Virus record (IMG/VR): IMGVR_UViG_3300045131_002298
Location: 38,742-102,741 of that record
Length of the DNA: 64,000 bases
Reading direction: 5' to 3' (one strand)
Source: a virus
The notes beneath the pieces are model-generated. The model did no database searches. It saw only the letters and a list, made by a program, of their open reading frames with translations, and was not told the DNA's origin. Positions 25,083 to 31,557 of the stretch are shown one piece after another (the first letter of the stretch is position 1; every line of letters begins with the position of its first letter). The translations under genes and the position numbers were made by a program.

Positions 25083-28000
25083 ATGGCACTAGAAAATTTA
25101 CAGGTAATTCCTCTTAATACGGCATTTGAATTAGTATTTGATGTATTAAGGGAAAATAAGCTCTCTACTAGAGACGAGTCTATGTTAGAGGCGCTGGTAT
25201 TAGCTTGTCCTCAGATCTCTGATGGTGCAGATGCTTATATTTTAAAAGATGATCTTAATAACTTCTGTAGAAATTTTATACAAGCTCTCAAGGAAAACGA
25301 TGGTTCCTTTCTGTATAAAGAAAAGGGGTATAAAGGTAGACTAGTAGATATCGAGGAGTTTTTAGAGAGTAAGGAGTATATGGACCAAAAAGGTTCAGTA
25401 CGCCCGGTGGTAAAGTATGAACTACAAAACATAATAGAACGATTAGACAATACTAGAGAAGTAGTACTTACAGGGGCAACAGGTTGGGGGAAATCCTATT
25501 TATCTCGGGCACTTATAGAGTATATGTTATACAAATTAAGCATGCTTCACAATCCTCAATATCAATATGGGTTGGCTCCTGGTTCCTCTATTGTTATGAT
25601 TCTACAGTCATTATCTCTTCGTCTTAGTAAAAAGATTTTATTTGATCCGCTGCTATCTGCCTTTTCTGCTAGTCCGTATTTTACAAAGAATTTTTCTTTT
25701 AATAAACATGTTACCTCTGAGTTACAATTTCCTAAGAATATTTACATTCTTCCAGTATCTGGCAGTGAAATGGCTACTCTAGGGCTAGATGTTTATGCTG
25801 GATGTTTTTTACCAGAACAAGAATACGTAACAACGGAGGGGGCTTTTGATAGCTTAATATCAGACGTAGAAAATAAGAATCCTAAAATATTTGAAAGTAA
25901 TGCTCTAGTTCAAGGGAACAAAACAATAACACAATTTACAGGATGGAAACCTATAATTAAACTAACTTTTGATAATGGAGAAACTTTAATATGCACTCCA
26001 GATCAATATCTTCTAGGGGAAGGGCAGGAATATGTTAAAGCCGGAGAAGCAGAGGGAAAACGAATCCTATTTTCTAACATGTCAACTATGCGGAAGGAAG
26101 GTCATATATCTAACTACACATTTAAAGCAAGTTCACAACATGACTTCCTCAACTTACCTGGAACTGTTTCCGGGCTCTTACTTGCACGGGAAACCTATAT
26201 CGCATCGGCGCAAAACAGAATACAAAATAACATGTCAACTATGTGGGCAAGAGTTTGGGATGATTTCCTCTACTCACTTGTTAAAGAAACACAATATGAC
26301 CCCACTAGAATATCGAGAGAAATACGGTCCTCTGAAATCAGAAGAAGCTATAATGAAGACAAAAGAGTGGGCGAAAAAGAATATACAGAAACAGAAAAAA
26401 AATTCTCCAGACTTTGTTGCAAAGTCAATGATAGGAATAGAGAAACGTTTACACCTTGCCCACGAAGCAACTCGGTTAAAATTCTCCGATCCCAAAGAGA
26501 GACAGAAACATGGCGACAAAGCTTTAAAAAGATGGGAGGAATTGGCTTTAGAGGAAAAGAACAAGCGAGCTGCACAGGGAAGAAAACAATTACTTATAAA
26601 TCACATAGAAAATCCCAAATACATGTATACTCGCAGAAGAGGAGATATAATATCTCCACGTTCTCGTTTCGAAATAGCCGTTGCAGTATGGTTAGATCTG
26701 CTAGATGTTCCGTGGGAATACGAAAGTGTAGTGTTTCCTATGGAAATAGAAGGAGAATTTCACGTATACACCCCAGATTTTATTTTGCCTTTTTCTCTTA
26801 TAGAAGTAAAATCCGTCTGGAAAGATATGCATACAAAACAATGGCCTCTTATACAAGATATCTTTTCTCCTTTAGTCATACAGGCTACCTCGAAGGAAAT
26901 GAAAAAGATAGGAATGCAGAAATTTTACAACTATATAAACAGAAACAAAATAAATCAAGTAAACTTTCAGGAGATAGCTCCTTATTTAACTCTAAACGCT
27001 GTATACGGGTGGAAAATTTAAATGTAATTATGCCCGTGTATGACTTACATAATGTAGGAGGGTCCCATTTTTTTATTGCACGTACAGAAAACGGGTTTAT
27101 CCCTGTAAAAAATTGTATGTCAGAGCTTAATTATTTTTCTGTAGTTGAAAACAGCAAACAGTTAACTATGAGAGGGCAGGAAGACACAACCTACGATCAA
27201 GCATCTAATGCTTACACTAACTTAATCCAGAGACTTAAAAGTAGGTTCCAGACCTATGGTAAAATACCAGGATGTCTTATTTTAGATTCTGCTGTTCATT
27301 ACCCTGGAGATTTTCTTTCTAAGAAAATAGAAGAGGCTAAGTGGGATAATCAGATATATGTAGTAAAACATGCAATATGGGACACCTTATCACAAGATAG
27401 ATTTTCTGGCAAGCGATTCATTGTAGAAATAGGAACACTAGATCGAAGCTCTAGAATTATAGAATCTAAAAAATTTGCTTTACCTGAAGCCGACTTATTG
27501 GAAGTTCCAGAGGAATATAGATCTGACTTTGAAAGAGACATAGAAACTGCACTTAGAGACTTCGCGGGATTAGCTACGGGTCATAGGCGCGCCTTTATGC
27601 CTTTTAAAGAAAGTGTAACAGATGCGTATACTGTATATGAAGCTTACTATAACGGACATACCTTATTTAAAGAAGAGTCTATTGTAGTAAACGATTATTT
27701 TGTAGGCCCGTGGGAGTGGGATCTGCTTATAGATAAAGAGTATATGAAGCAAATAGCCTTTGATAAAAACGCTTCTTTTTGCATGCATGTAGACTTAGGA
27801 GTGAGTAAAGACAGAGTAGGACTGGCTATAGGTCATATACAAGAATATAAAAGCCTTCCTTCTACTTCTTTCTACTCAAAGGAACGTAACGACTTTACAG
27901 AAGTATTAGATATGGATGCTCCTGTTATATGTATAGATGGAATTATACAGATTCGGCCTCCTCAAGGAGGAGAAGTAGACTTTGATATGCTCCGGGGCTT

Positions 28001-28406
28001 CATGTTTTATTTATGCGATCTTTTGAATATGAAGATAGTTACTATGGATACCTACCAAAACGTATCTTTTATCCAGGGACTCAGGAAACTTAAAGTAAGA
28101 AGTGGTCCACTTTCTACAGTTACTACTCCTGTTCCTTATATGGAAGCAAAAAGTGCTTATATAGAAGGAAGACTAATGCATCCTAAGAATGAAGTATATA
28201 TAGACGAGTTGCTTCATTTAGAATATGATCCAAAAAAACAAAAGGTGGACCATATTCCCAATAGGCATAATGACACCTGTGATGCTGTAGTGGGAGTGAT
28301 ACATATACTTACACATAAGGTTGCTTCTTACAAAAGAAGCAGAAGAGACGCTAAGGTTACTGACAAGGTGCCTGCACATAGGCAAATAGTTATTAACAAA
28401 CTTTAA
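25083..28406 (+). CDS. terL: Terminase large subunit interrupted by an intein
   Basis: A packaging motor and nuclease of 1107 residues before splicing and about 670 after. Walker A is TGATGWGKS (about 130-138). The intein is residues 241-677; its removal joins DVYAG to CMSELNYFS, placing it in the Walker B/catalytic glutamate region. The nuclease part follows with HVDLGVSKDRVGLAIGH, TMDTYQNVSF and NRHNDTCDAVVG, giving the acidic residues of an RNase H-type terminase nuclease. No ribosome-binding site is obvious before ATG 25083. Inteins in terminase active sites are known in phages; the unusual part here is the overlapping endonuclease gene. Confidence 0.88.
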   Translation: MALENLQVIPLNTAFELVFDVLRENKLSTRDESMLEALVLACPQISDGADAYILKDDLNNFCRNFIQALKENDGSFLYKEKGYKGRLVDIEEFLESKEYMDQKGSVRPVVKYELQNIIERLDNTREVVLTGATGWGKSYLSRALIEYMLYKLSMLHNPQYQYGLAPGSSIVMILQSLSLRLSKKILFDPLLSAFSASPYFTKNFSFNKHVTSELQFPKNIYILPVSGSEMATLGLDVYAGCFLPEQEYVTTEGAFDSLISDVENKNPKIFESNALVQGNKTITQFTGWKPIIKLTFDNGETLICTPDQYLLGEGQEYVKAGEAEGKRILFSNMSTMRKEGHISNYTFKASSQHDFLNLPGTVSGLLLARETYIASAQNRIQNNMSTMWARVWDDFLYSLVKETQYDPTRISREIRSSEIRRSYNEDKRVGEKEYTETEKKFSRLCCKVNDRNRETFTPCPRSNSVKILRSQRETETWRQSFKKMGGIGFRGKEQASCTGKKTITYKSHRKSQIHVYSQKRRYNISTFSFRNSRCSMVRSARCSVGIRKCSVSYGNRRRISRIHPRFYFAFFSYRSKIRLERYAYKTMASYTRYLFSFSHTGYLEGNEKDRNAEILQLYKQKQNKSSKLSGDSSLFNSKRCIRVENLNVIMPVYDLHNVGGSHFFIARTENGFIPVKNCMSELNYFSVVENSKQLTMRGQEDTTYDQASNAYTNLIQRLKSRFQTYGKIPGCLILDSAVHYPGDFLSKKIEEAKWDNQIYVVKHAIWDTLSQDRFSGKRFIVEIGTLDRSSRIIESKKFALPEADLLEVPEEYRSDFERDIETALRDFAGLATGHRRAFMPFKESVTDAYTVYEAYYNGHTLFKEESIVVNDYFVGPWEWDLLIDKEYMKQIAFDKNASFCMHVDLGVSKDRVGLAIGHIQEYKSLPSTSFYSKERNDFTEVLDMDAPVICIDGIIQIRPPQGGEVDFDMLRGFMFYLCDLLNMKIVTMDTYQNVSFIQGLRKLKVRSGPLSTVTTPVPYMEAKSAYIEGRLMHPKNEVYIDELLHLEYDPKKQKVDHIPNRHNDTCDAVVGVIHILTHKVASYKRSRRDAKVTDKVPAHRQIVINKL
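25803..27113 (+). other. Intein in the terminase, 437 residues
   Basis: The first residue is Cys241 (CFLPEQEYVTTEG). Block B is seen as ICTPDQYLLG, in place of the usual TPxH. The end is PVYDLHNVGGSHFFIARTENG then VPVKN-type KN before Cys678. The splicing parts are only about 90 N-terminal and 35 C-terminal residues. The about 305 residues between them look like translated non-coding frame, because the real protein in that stretch is an endonuclease in another frame (26032-27021). The frame nevertheless has no stop. Splicing would therefore need to tolerate the long linker. The absence of a His before the terminal Asn is noted. Confidence 0.85.
26032..27021 (+). CDS. Zinc-finger PD-(D/E)XK homing endonuclease nested in the terminase intein, other frame
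   Basis: A 329-residue protein read in the +1 frame relative to terminase. It has two C2H2-like fingers (CQLCGRKVIYLTTHLKQVH and CQLCGQEFGMISSTHLLKKH) of the MucR/Ros kind, a basic middle, and a nuclease domain RSRFEIAVAVWLDLL, then YTPDFILPFSLIEVKSVW, with the E, D and ExK of Vsr-like/PD-(D/E)XK enzymes. The ATG has GGGCAGG upstream, and the stop lies exactly where the intein's C-terminal splicing segment begins. Such enzymes could cut intein-free terminase alleles and drive homing. Expression would be by internal initiation. Confidence 0.8.
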   Translation: MLKPEKQRENESYFLTCQLCGRKVIYLTTHLKQVHNMTSSTYLELFPGSYLHGKPISHRRKTEYKITCQLCGQEFGMISSTHLLKKHNMTPLEYREKYGPLKSEEAIMKTKEWAKKNIQKQKKNSPDFVAKSMIGIEKRLHLAHEATRLKFSDPKERQKHGDKALKRWEELALEEKNKRAAQGRKQLLINHIENPKYMYTRRRGDIISPRSRFEIAVAVWLDLLDVPWEYESVVFPMEIEGEFHVYTPDFILPFSLIEVKSVWKDMHTKQWPLIQDIFSPLVIQATSKEMKKIGMQKFYNYINRNKINQVNFQEIAPYLTLNAVYGWKI

Positions 28407-28421
28407 ATTAAGGAGACAAAA

Positions 28422-28631
28422 ATGGAAAATGTACAAGACAGATTAGAAATTAAAAATAGAGTTTTGGCCCTTAAACAAAAAATAGAAACTTTACCTTCTT
28501 CTCTTGCAGAAGAATTAAAATTGGAGTATGCTTTAATTGAAGACTATATGAGAGATAAATTTTTTCGCTCCAATTTTAGAGCTAGGAAAGTGGAAGGTAA
28601 AAAAATAGGAGGGACCTACCTTGTTGATTAG
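28422..28631 (+). CDS. Small helical hypothetical protein
   Basis: A 69-residue charged, mainly helical protein with AAGGAG before the ATG, 15 nt after terminase. No family was recognised. It is overlapped by the next gene. Confidence 0.6.
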   Translation: MENVQDRLEIKNRVLALKQKIETLPSSLAEELKLEYALIEDYMRDKFFRSNFRARKVEGKKIGGTYLVD

Positions 28632-28899
28632 CAGAGAAGACAGGTGGGCCTCTGTTCTTGAGAATTTGCGTACAGGCGTAGATAGAGGAATAGAATACCC
28701 TAAGAACAGACTTAAACATGTACCGGTTACTATATTAGGAAGAAAAATGGGAATGAAAGAAGCCGCGTGTATTACTGGCCTTCAGACTAAATTTTTTAGT
28801 CAGTATAAGGGACAGGAAGTTCCAGTAGAAGACATAATTACTCAATTAGAAAACAAATGGATGAAAGAAAAAACTAAAATGTTGAGGGCGGGTTTATAG
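28621..28899 (+). CDS. Small hypothetical protein
   Basis: A 92-residue protein starting at TTG 28621, with GGAGGG 7 nt in front. A helical section GRKMGMKEAACITGLQTKFFSQY may be DNA-binding, but this is a weak impression. It overlaps the previous gene by 11 nt and ends one base before the HNH gene. Confidence 0.5.
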   Translation: MLISREDRWASVLENLRTGVDRGIEYPKNRLKHVPVTILGRKMGMKEAACITGLQTKFFSQYKGQEVPVEDIITQLENKWMKEKTKMLRAGL

Positions 28900-28900
28900 G

Positions 28901-29587
28901 ATGAGTATATTATCAAAAGCTATAAGGCGCGCCCTTGCAGGTAAAGACCCAGAGGGAGATATAAAAATAGGTGACATTTTTGGAGATTTAGAGGTTTTAG
29001 GTATAGGGGAGAAAAAAGGCACTAGTCGTCACATTCATTATGTGTGTTTATGTAGGGCCTGCGGAAAAGAAGTTACCATTCCCTCCTATAGATTAAAATC
29101 TGGAGCATCTAAGAGTTGTGGTTGTTCTAGAACCAAACACGGGCATACTAGTAGAATATTTAAAGGCGGAACGCACCCTTACCGCGTGCATGTAGAAATG
29201 CTGAGGCGCTGTAACGACAGCACCCACAGGGGGTTCGAGCGTTACGGGGCTCGCGGTATAAAAGTATGCGATAGGTGGAGCGGAGAAAATGGTTTTGAGA
29301 ATTTCTTTGAGGACATGGGCCCTGCGCCAGAGGGGTACCAACTTGACCGCATTGATGGTACTAAAGGGTATAGCCCGGAAAACTGCAAATGGTCTTCCAT
29401 TTTTGAGCAGAACCGCAACAGGAGGGACAATGTTTGGATAGAATACAACGGAGAGAAGTTAATTCTTCATGATTGGGGAGAAAAATGGGGAGTGTCTGGA
29501 AGTTTTATACAACGTCGTTTAAAAAAGGGCCTTTCTATGCGAGAAATAGAGGAAATTTGTGAATTAAAAAGGAATTTGGGAAAATGA
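28901..29587 (+). CDS. HNH-type homing endonuclease with zinc and helix-turn-helix ends
   Basis: A 228-residue free-standing endonuclease. N-terminal zinc module: GDIFGDLEVLG, CLCRACG and SCGC. Central part: YGARGIKVCDRW, then FEDMG-x-x-PEGYQLDRID and YSPENCKWSS, the HNH-like catalytic core found in many phage homing enzymes. C-terminal DNA-binding segment: YNGEKLILHDWGEKWGVSG then LKKGLSMREI. Such genes spread by cutting neighbouring DNA of related phages. It sits between the terminase operon and ThyX. The middle of the gene is more GC-rich than its neighbours. Confidence 0.85.
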   Translation: MSILSKAIRRALAGKDPEGDIKIGDIFGDLEVLGIGEKKGTSRHIHYVCLCRACGKEVTIPSYRLKSGASKSCGCSRTKHGHTSRIFKGGTHPYRVHVEMLRRCNDSTHRGFERYGARGIKVCDRWSGENGFENFFEDMGPAPEGYQLDRIDGTKGYSPENCKWSSIFEQNRNRRDNVWIEYNGEKLILHDWGEKWGVSGSFIQRRLKKGLSMREIEEICELKRNLGK

Positions 29588-29796
29588 AAGTGTTATATGT
29601 TGTGACTTATGCGATCTCGGAATTCTCTGTTAAAAGCGGAATACTGGGGATATTTACAAGTCTGTATGCTGCAAATAAATATAAAAATAATGCTGAAATA
29701 GCGCTAAAAAATTCTGGACTTGCAGGCACTATTGATGTAGAGTCTAGCATAGTGGGAGACTCAAAAGATCCAGACGTTTTTTTTCGGGAGTTTTAA
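29584..29796 (+). CDS. Small hypothetical protein
   Basis: A 70-residue protein overlapping the HNH gene by 4 nt (ATGA). It has a beta strand, then IFTSLYAANKYKNNAEIAL, a helix with a pattern seen in small phage proteins of unknown role. No function is assigned. Confidence 0.55.
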   Translation: MKVLYVVTYAISEFSVKSGILGIFTSLYAANKYKNNAEIALKNSGLAGTIDVESSIVGDSKDPDVFFREF

Positions 29797-29797
29797 T

Positions 29798-30040
29798 ATG
29801 GCGAAAAAGTCACAAATAGAAAAAGAGAAAAAAGCATCTCTGCTTTGTTACATTAGCGATAAGCATCACACTTGTTTAGATAAAGTATACACTGGTAAGA
29901 TCCCAAAGAAGGATAACCCTAACGAAAATTATATTGTTAAAAAAGGTGTTGTAAAAGGAAGCATGTTTTGGTATGATGAGCCCATTATCTTCTCGGGGGG
30001 AGAAGAGGCGAGATACTGGCCTATAGGAGAAATAAAGTGA
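29798..30040 (+). CDS. Small hypothetical protein
   Basis: An 80-residue lysine-rich protein with a possible metal ligand set (LLCYISDKHHTC). It overlaps the ThyX start by 4 nt. No family was recognised. Confidence 0.55.
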   Translation: MAKKSQIEKEKKASLLCYISDKHHTCLDKVYTGKIPKKDNPNENYIVKKGVVKGSMFWYDEPIIFSGGEEARYWPIGEIK

Positions 30041-30741
30041 TATCTGATCCTTGGAAGAATGTGCGTGAAAAGACTTGTTTCGGAAATGAAGAGCCAAAAG
30101 TCAAGCTCATTGCTATTACTACTCCTTTAGGAAACTATGATCCCGAAGAGGTAGAGGGAAATATAGAATGCATGCCTGCATTAATGGCAACAGCCAGTTA
30201 TAATTCATCCTTAAATTCTATAGATAAAGCAACCGCTTTAAATAAAAAATTGTTGAAGATGAAACATGATACTCCCTTTGAGGTTATACAGTATGTTTTT
30301 CATGTAACCGGGATATCTAAAGCTGCCTCTGCTCAATGGAGTAGGCATCGTATCGGAGCTGGTCATATAAGCTTATCCCGTAGGTATACACAGCAGCAAC
30401 CTAAGTTTGTATATCCTACTTTAAATTATATGAAGAATGAGGATGAAGCGGAGGCTACTTATCAATTGATGTCAGGGGCGTGTGAAAATGCCTATAGAGC
30501 GTATAAGTTTCTTATAGACACAGGAGCAAAAAAGCAAGATGCGCGCTTAATTATGCCTGTCAACGTAGCAACTACTCGTAATGCTTGGGCTAATGCCCGT
30601 GCTCTCAGAGATTTTTTTAGACTACGTTTAGATCCTGCAGCAGAAGAAGAAATTCGTAGGCTAGCTTTTATGCTTTTAGGTATTGTTTATACTGCAACAC
30701 CTTCACTATTTGAGGACATCGTAGAAAAGTTTAAAAAATAA
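30037..30741 (+). CDS. thyX: Flavin-dependent thymidylate synthase ThyX
   Basis: A 234-residue enzyme that makes dTMP from dUMP using FAD and methylene-tetrahydrofolate. The ThyX motif is seen as WSRHRIGAGHISLSRRY (about residues 99-115), equivalent to RHRx7S. FEVIQYVFHVTG and the NVATTRNAWANARALRDFFRLRL segment near the C-terminus also fit. The start is GTG 30037. Phages with AT-rich genomes often carry it to supply thymidine nucleotides. Its stop is followed directly by the 16-bp repeat and the Y-RNA promoter. Confidence 0.92.
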   Translation: MISDPWKNVREKTCFGNEEPKVKLIAITTPLGNYDPEEVEGNIECMPALMATASYNSSLNSIDKATALNKKLLKMKHDTPFEVIQYVFHVTGISKAASAQWSRHRIGAGHISLSRRYTQQQPKFVYPTLNYMKNEDEAEATYQLMSGACENAYRAYKFLIDTGAKKQDARLIMPVNVATTRNAWANARALRDFFRLRLDPAAEEEIRRLAFMLLGIVYTATPSLFEDIVEKFKK

Positions 30742-30757
30742 TTGCAATTGATTGCAA
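30742..30757 (+). repeat. Dispersed 16-bp quasi-palindrome, copy 4
   Basis: TTGCAATTGATTGCAA, ending 7 bp before the -35 box at 30765. The spacer bases AAAAAGC are the same as those after copy 2. Confidence 0.92.
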
Positions 30758-30764
30758 AAAAAGC

Positions 30765-30793
30765 TTGACAAGCTTTTAAAAATGTGGTATAGT
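30765..30793 (+). promoter_or_regulatory. Sigma70-type promoter of the Y RNA / rsr transcript
   Basis: TTGACA at 30765-30770, 17-bp spacer, TATAGT at 30788-30793, with extended TGTGG. The predicted +1 is near 30800, just upstream of the first Y-RNA-like unit. No other promoter of this type lies before rsr, so one transcript may carry all six RNAs and the rsr mRNA. Confidence 0.85.
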
Positions 30794-30823
30794 ATATTTT
30801 AGAATTTGAGATCTTTGAAAATA

Positions 30824-30893
30824 AAAGCGCGGCGTAGAGCAGAGATACTTCACTTGAAATGAAACCAAAGCTTTGCTCGTTTTTTCCCGCTTT
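30824..30893 (+). ncRNA. Y-RNA-like unit 1
   Basis: A 70-nt unit. Outer stem AAAGCG / CGCTTT, conserved internal-loop strands CGGCGTA (30830-30836) and GTTTTTTCC (30879-30887), inner stem GAGCA / TGCTC, then a GATACTTC loop start. These shared internal-loop strands with differing but compensated stems recur in all six units before the Ro60 gene. It is one of the two shortest units and has no tRNA-like arm that I can see. Confidence 0.75.
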
Positions 30894-30905
30894 AAACAGA
30901 AAAAC

Positions 30906-31041
30906 AAAAGTGACGGCGTAGATTAGAGTTACTCCATGCAAAGGCTGAGATACAGGTTTCGACTCCTGTTCTTCATGTATTTGAAGATAGTTTAACTGGC
31001 AAAACGCTGTAAATCTCTCTAATCGCTTTTTCCTCACTTTT
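30906..31041 (+). ncRNA. Y-RNA-like unit 2 with a T-arm-like hairpin
   Basis: A 136-nt unit. Outer stem AAAAGTGA / TCACTTTT, loop strands CGGCGTA (30914-30920) and GCTTTTTCC (31025-31033), inner stem GATTAG / CTAATC. After GTTACTCC comes an extended effector part with ACAGG-TTTCGACT-CCTGT, which looks like a tRNA T-arm. Bacterial YrlA RNAs are known to carry a tRNA-like module. Confidence 0.75.
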
Positions 31042-31054
31042 TAATTTAAAAATT

Positions 31055-31124
31055 TAGCGACGGCATAGAATAGGGTTACTTCATCTAAGTTTTGGGCGAC
31101 TCCCTGCTCGTTTTTTCCTCGCTA
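31055..31124 (+). ncRNA. Y-RNA-like unit 3
   Basis: A 70-nt unit. Outer stem TAGCGA / TCGCTA, loop strands CGGCATA (31061-31067) and GTTTTTTCC (31110-31118), inner stem GAATAGGG / CCCTGCTC with one mismatch, then TTACTTC. The G-to-A change in the 5' loop strand is the only departure of note. No T-arm was seen. Confidence 0.72.
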
Positions 31125-31137
31125 TTTATTGCTTTAT

Positions 31138-31261
31138 TTGGCACGGCGTAGAGAAGAGATACTTCCAAAGCATGTCCACCAGAGGTTTTCTCACAGAAAT
31201 GTGTTTTTCCTCATAAAAATAAAAATGGGCAAAAAAGCCTCTTTTCGTTTTTTCCTGCCAA
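31138..31261 (+). ncRNA. Y-RNA-like unit 4
   Basis: A 124-nt unit. Outer stem TTGGCA / TGCCAA, loop strands CGGCGTA (31144-31150) and GTTTTTTCC (31247-31255), inner stem GAGAAGAG / CTCTTTTC, then ATACTTCC. The interior contains CACAGAAATGTG and a long A-rich stretch. A short open frame crosses it but lacks coding character. Confidence 0.72.
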
Positions 31262-31272
31262 GACTTTTTAAG

Positions 31273-31400
31273 AAAGCGCTACGGCGTATAGAAGAGTTAC
31301 TTCTTATTAAAAATAAGTAACCGTTCAAATCGGTCCCAGCCTAAGCTGAGGGCGTCAACTGGCGAGACGCATTTCTCTTCTAGCTTTTTCCTAGCGCTTT
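31273..31400 (+). ncRNA. Y-RNA-like unit 5 with a canonical T-loop
   Basis: A 128-nt unit and the best-paired one. Outer stem AAAGCGCTA / TAGCGCTTT is a perfect 9 bp; loop strands are CGGCGTA (31282-31288) and GCTTTTTCC (31383-31391); inner stem TAGAAGAG / CTCTTCTA is a perfect 8 bp. The effector part has ACCG-TTCAAAT-CGGT (about 31320-31334), a T-arm with the canonical TTCAAAT loop, and a further GCGTC / GACGC hairpin. Confidence 0.8.
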
Positions 31401-31415
31401 ATGTTGGCTTTTGTG

Positions 31416-31529
31416 GTGCGGCGGCGCATATAACGGTTCCTTCGTGAAATGGTAACACACTAGGACTGAAAATATCCTAGGTTATAGGTTCAAATCCTAT
31501 AGGCCCCCGTTATAGCCTTTTCCCCGCGC
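31416..31529 (+). ncRNA. Y-RNA-like unit 6 with a complete tRNA mimic
   Basis: A 114-nt unit. Outer stem GTGCGG / CCGCGC, loop strands CGGCGCA (31422-31428) and GCCTTTTCC (31515-31523), inner stem TATAACGG / CCGTTATA (31429-31436 and 31507-31514). Inside is a tRNA-shaped part: a D-arm-like TTCGTGAAATGGTAACAC, an anticodon-arm-like TAGGA / TCCTA hairpin with a 9-nt loop, and a T-arm TATAGG-TTCAAAT-CCTATA. The inner stem takes the place of an acceptor stem. It is a Y RNA of the tRNA-mimicking type. Confidence 0.8.
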
Positions 31530-31557
31530 TTTTTCAATAAATTTCAAGGAGTTAGAA

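Noticed and set aside
25803-27113. Terminase region as a simple frameshifted gene with a separate endonuclease inserted
   Set aside because: The terminase frame is open from start to end and both splicing borders are in frame, so no frameshift is needed. It is kept only as the refuting alternative.
30687-31320. Open frames on both strands across the Y-RNA array (minus 30687-31037, plus 31129-31320)
   Set aside because: They cross several structured RNA units, have no ribosome-binding sites and no conserved features. The paired stems explain the sequence better.
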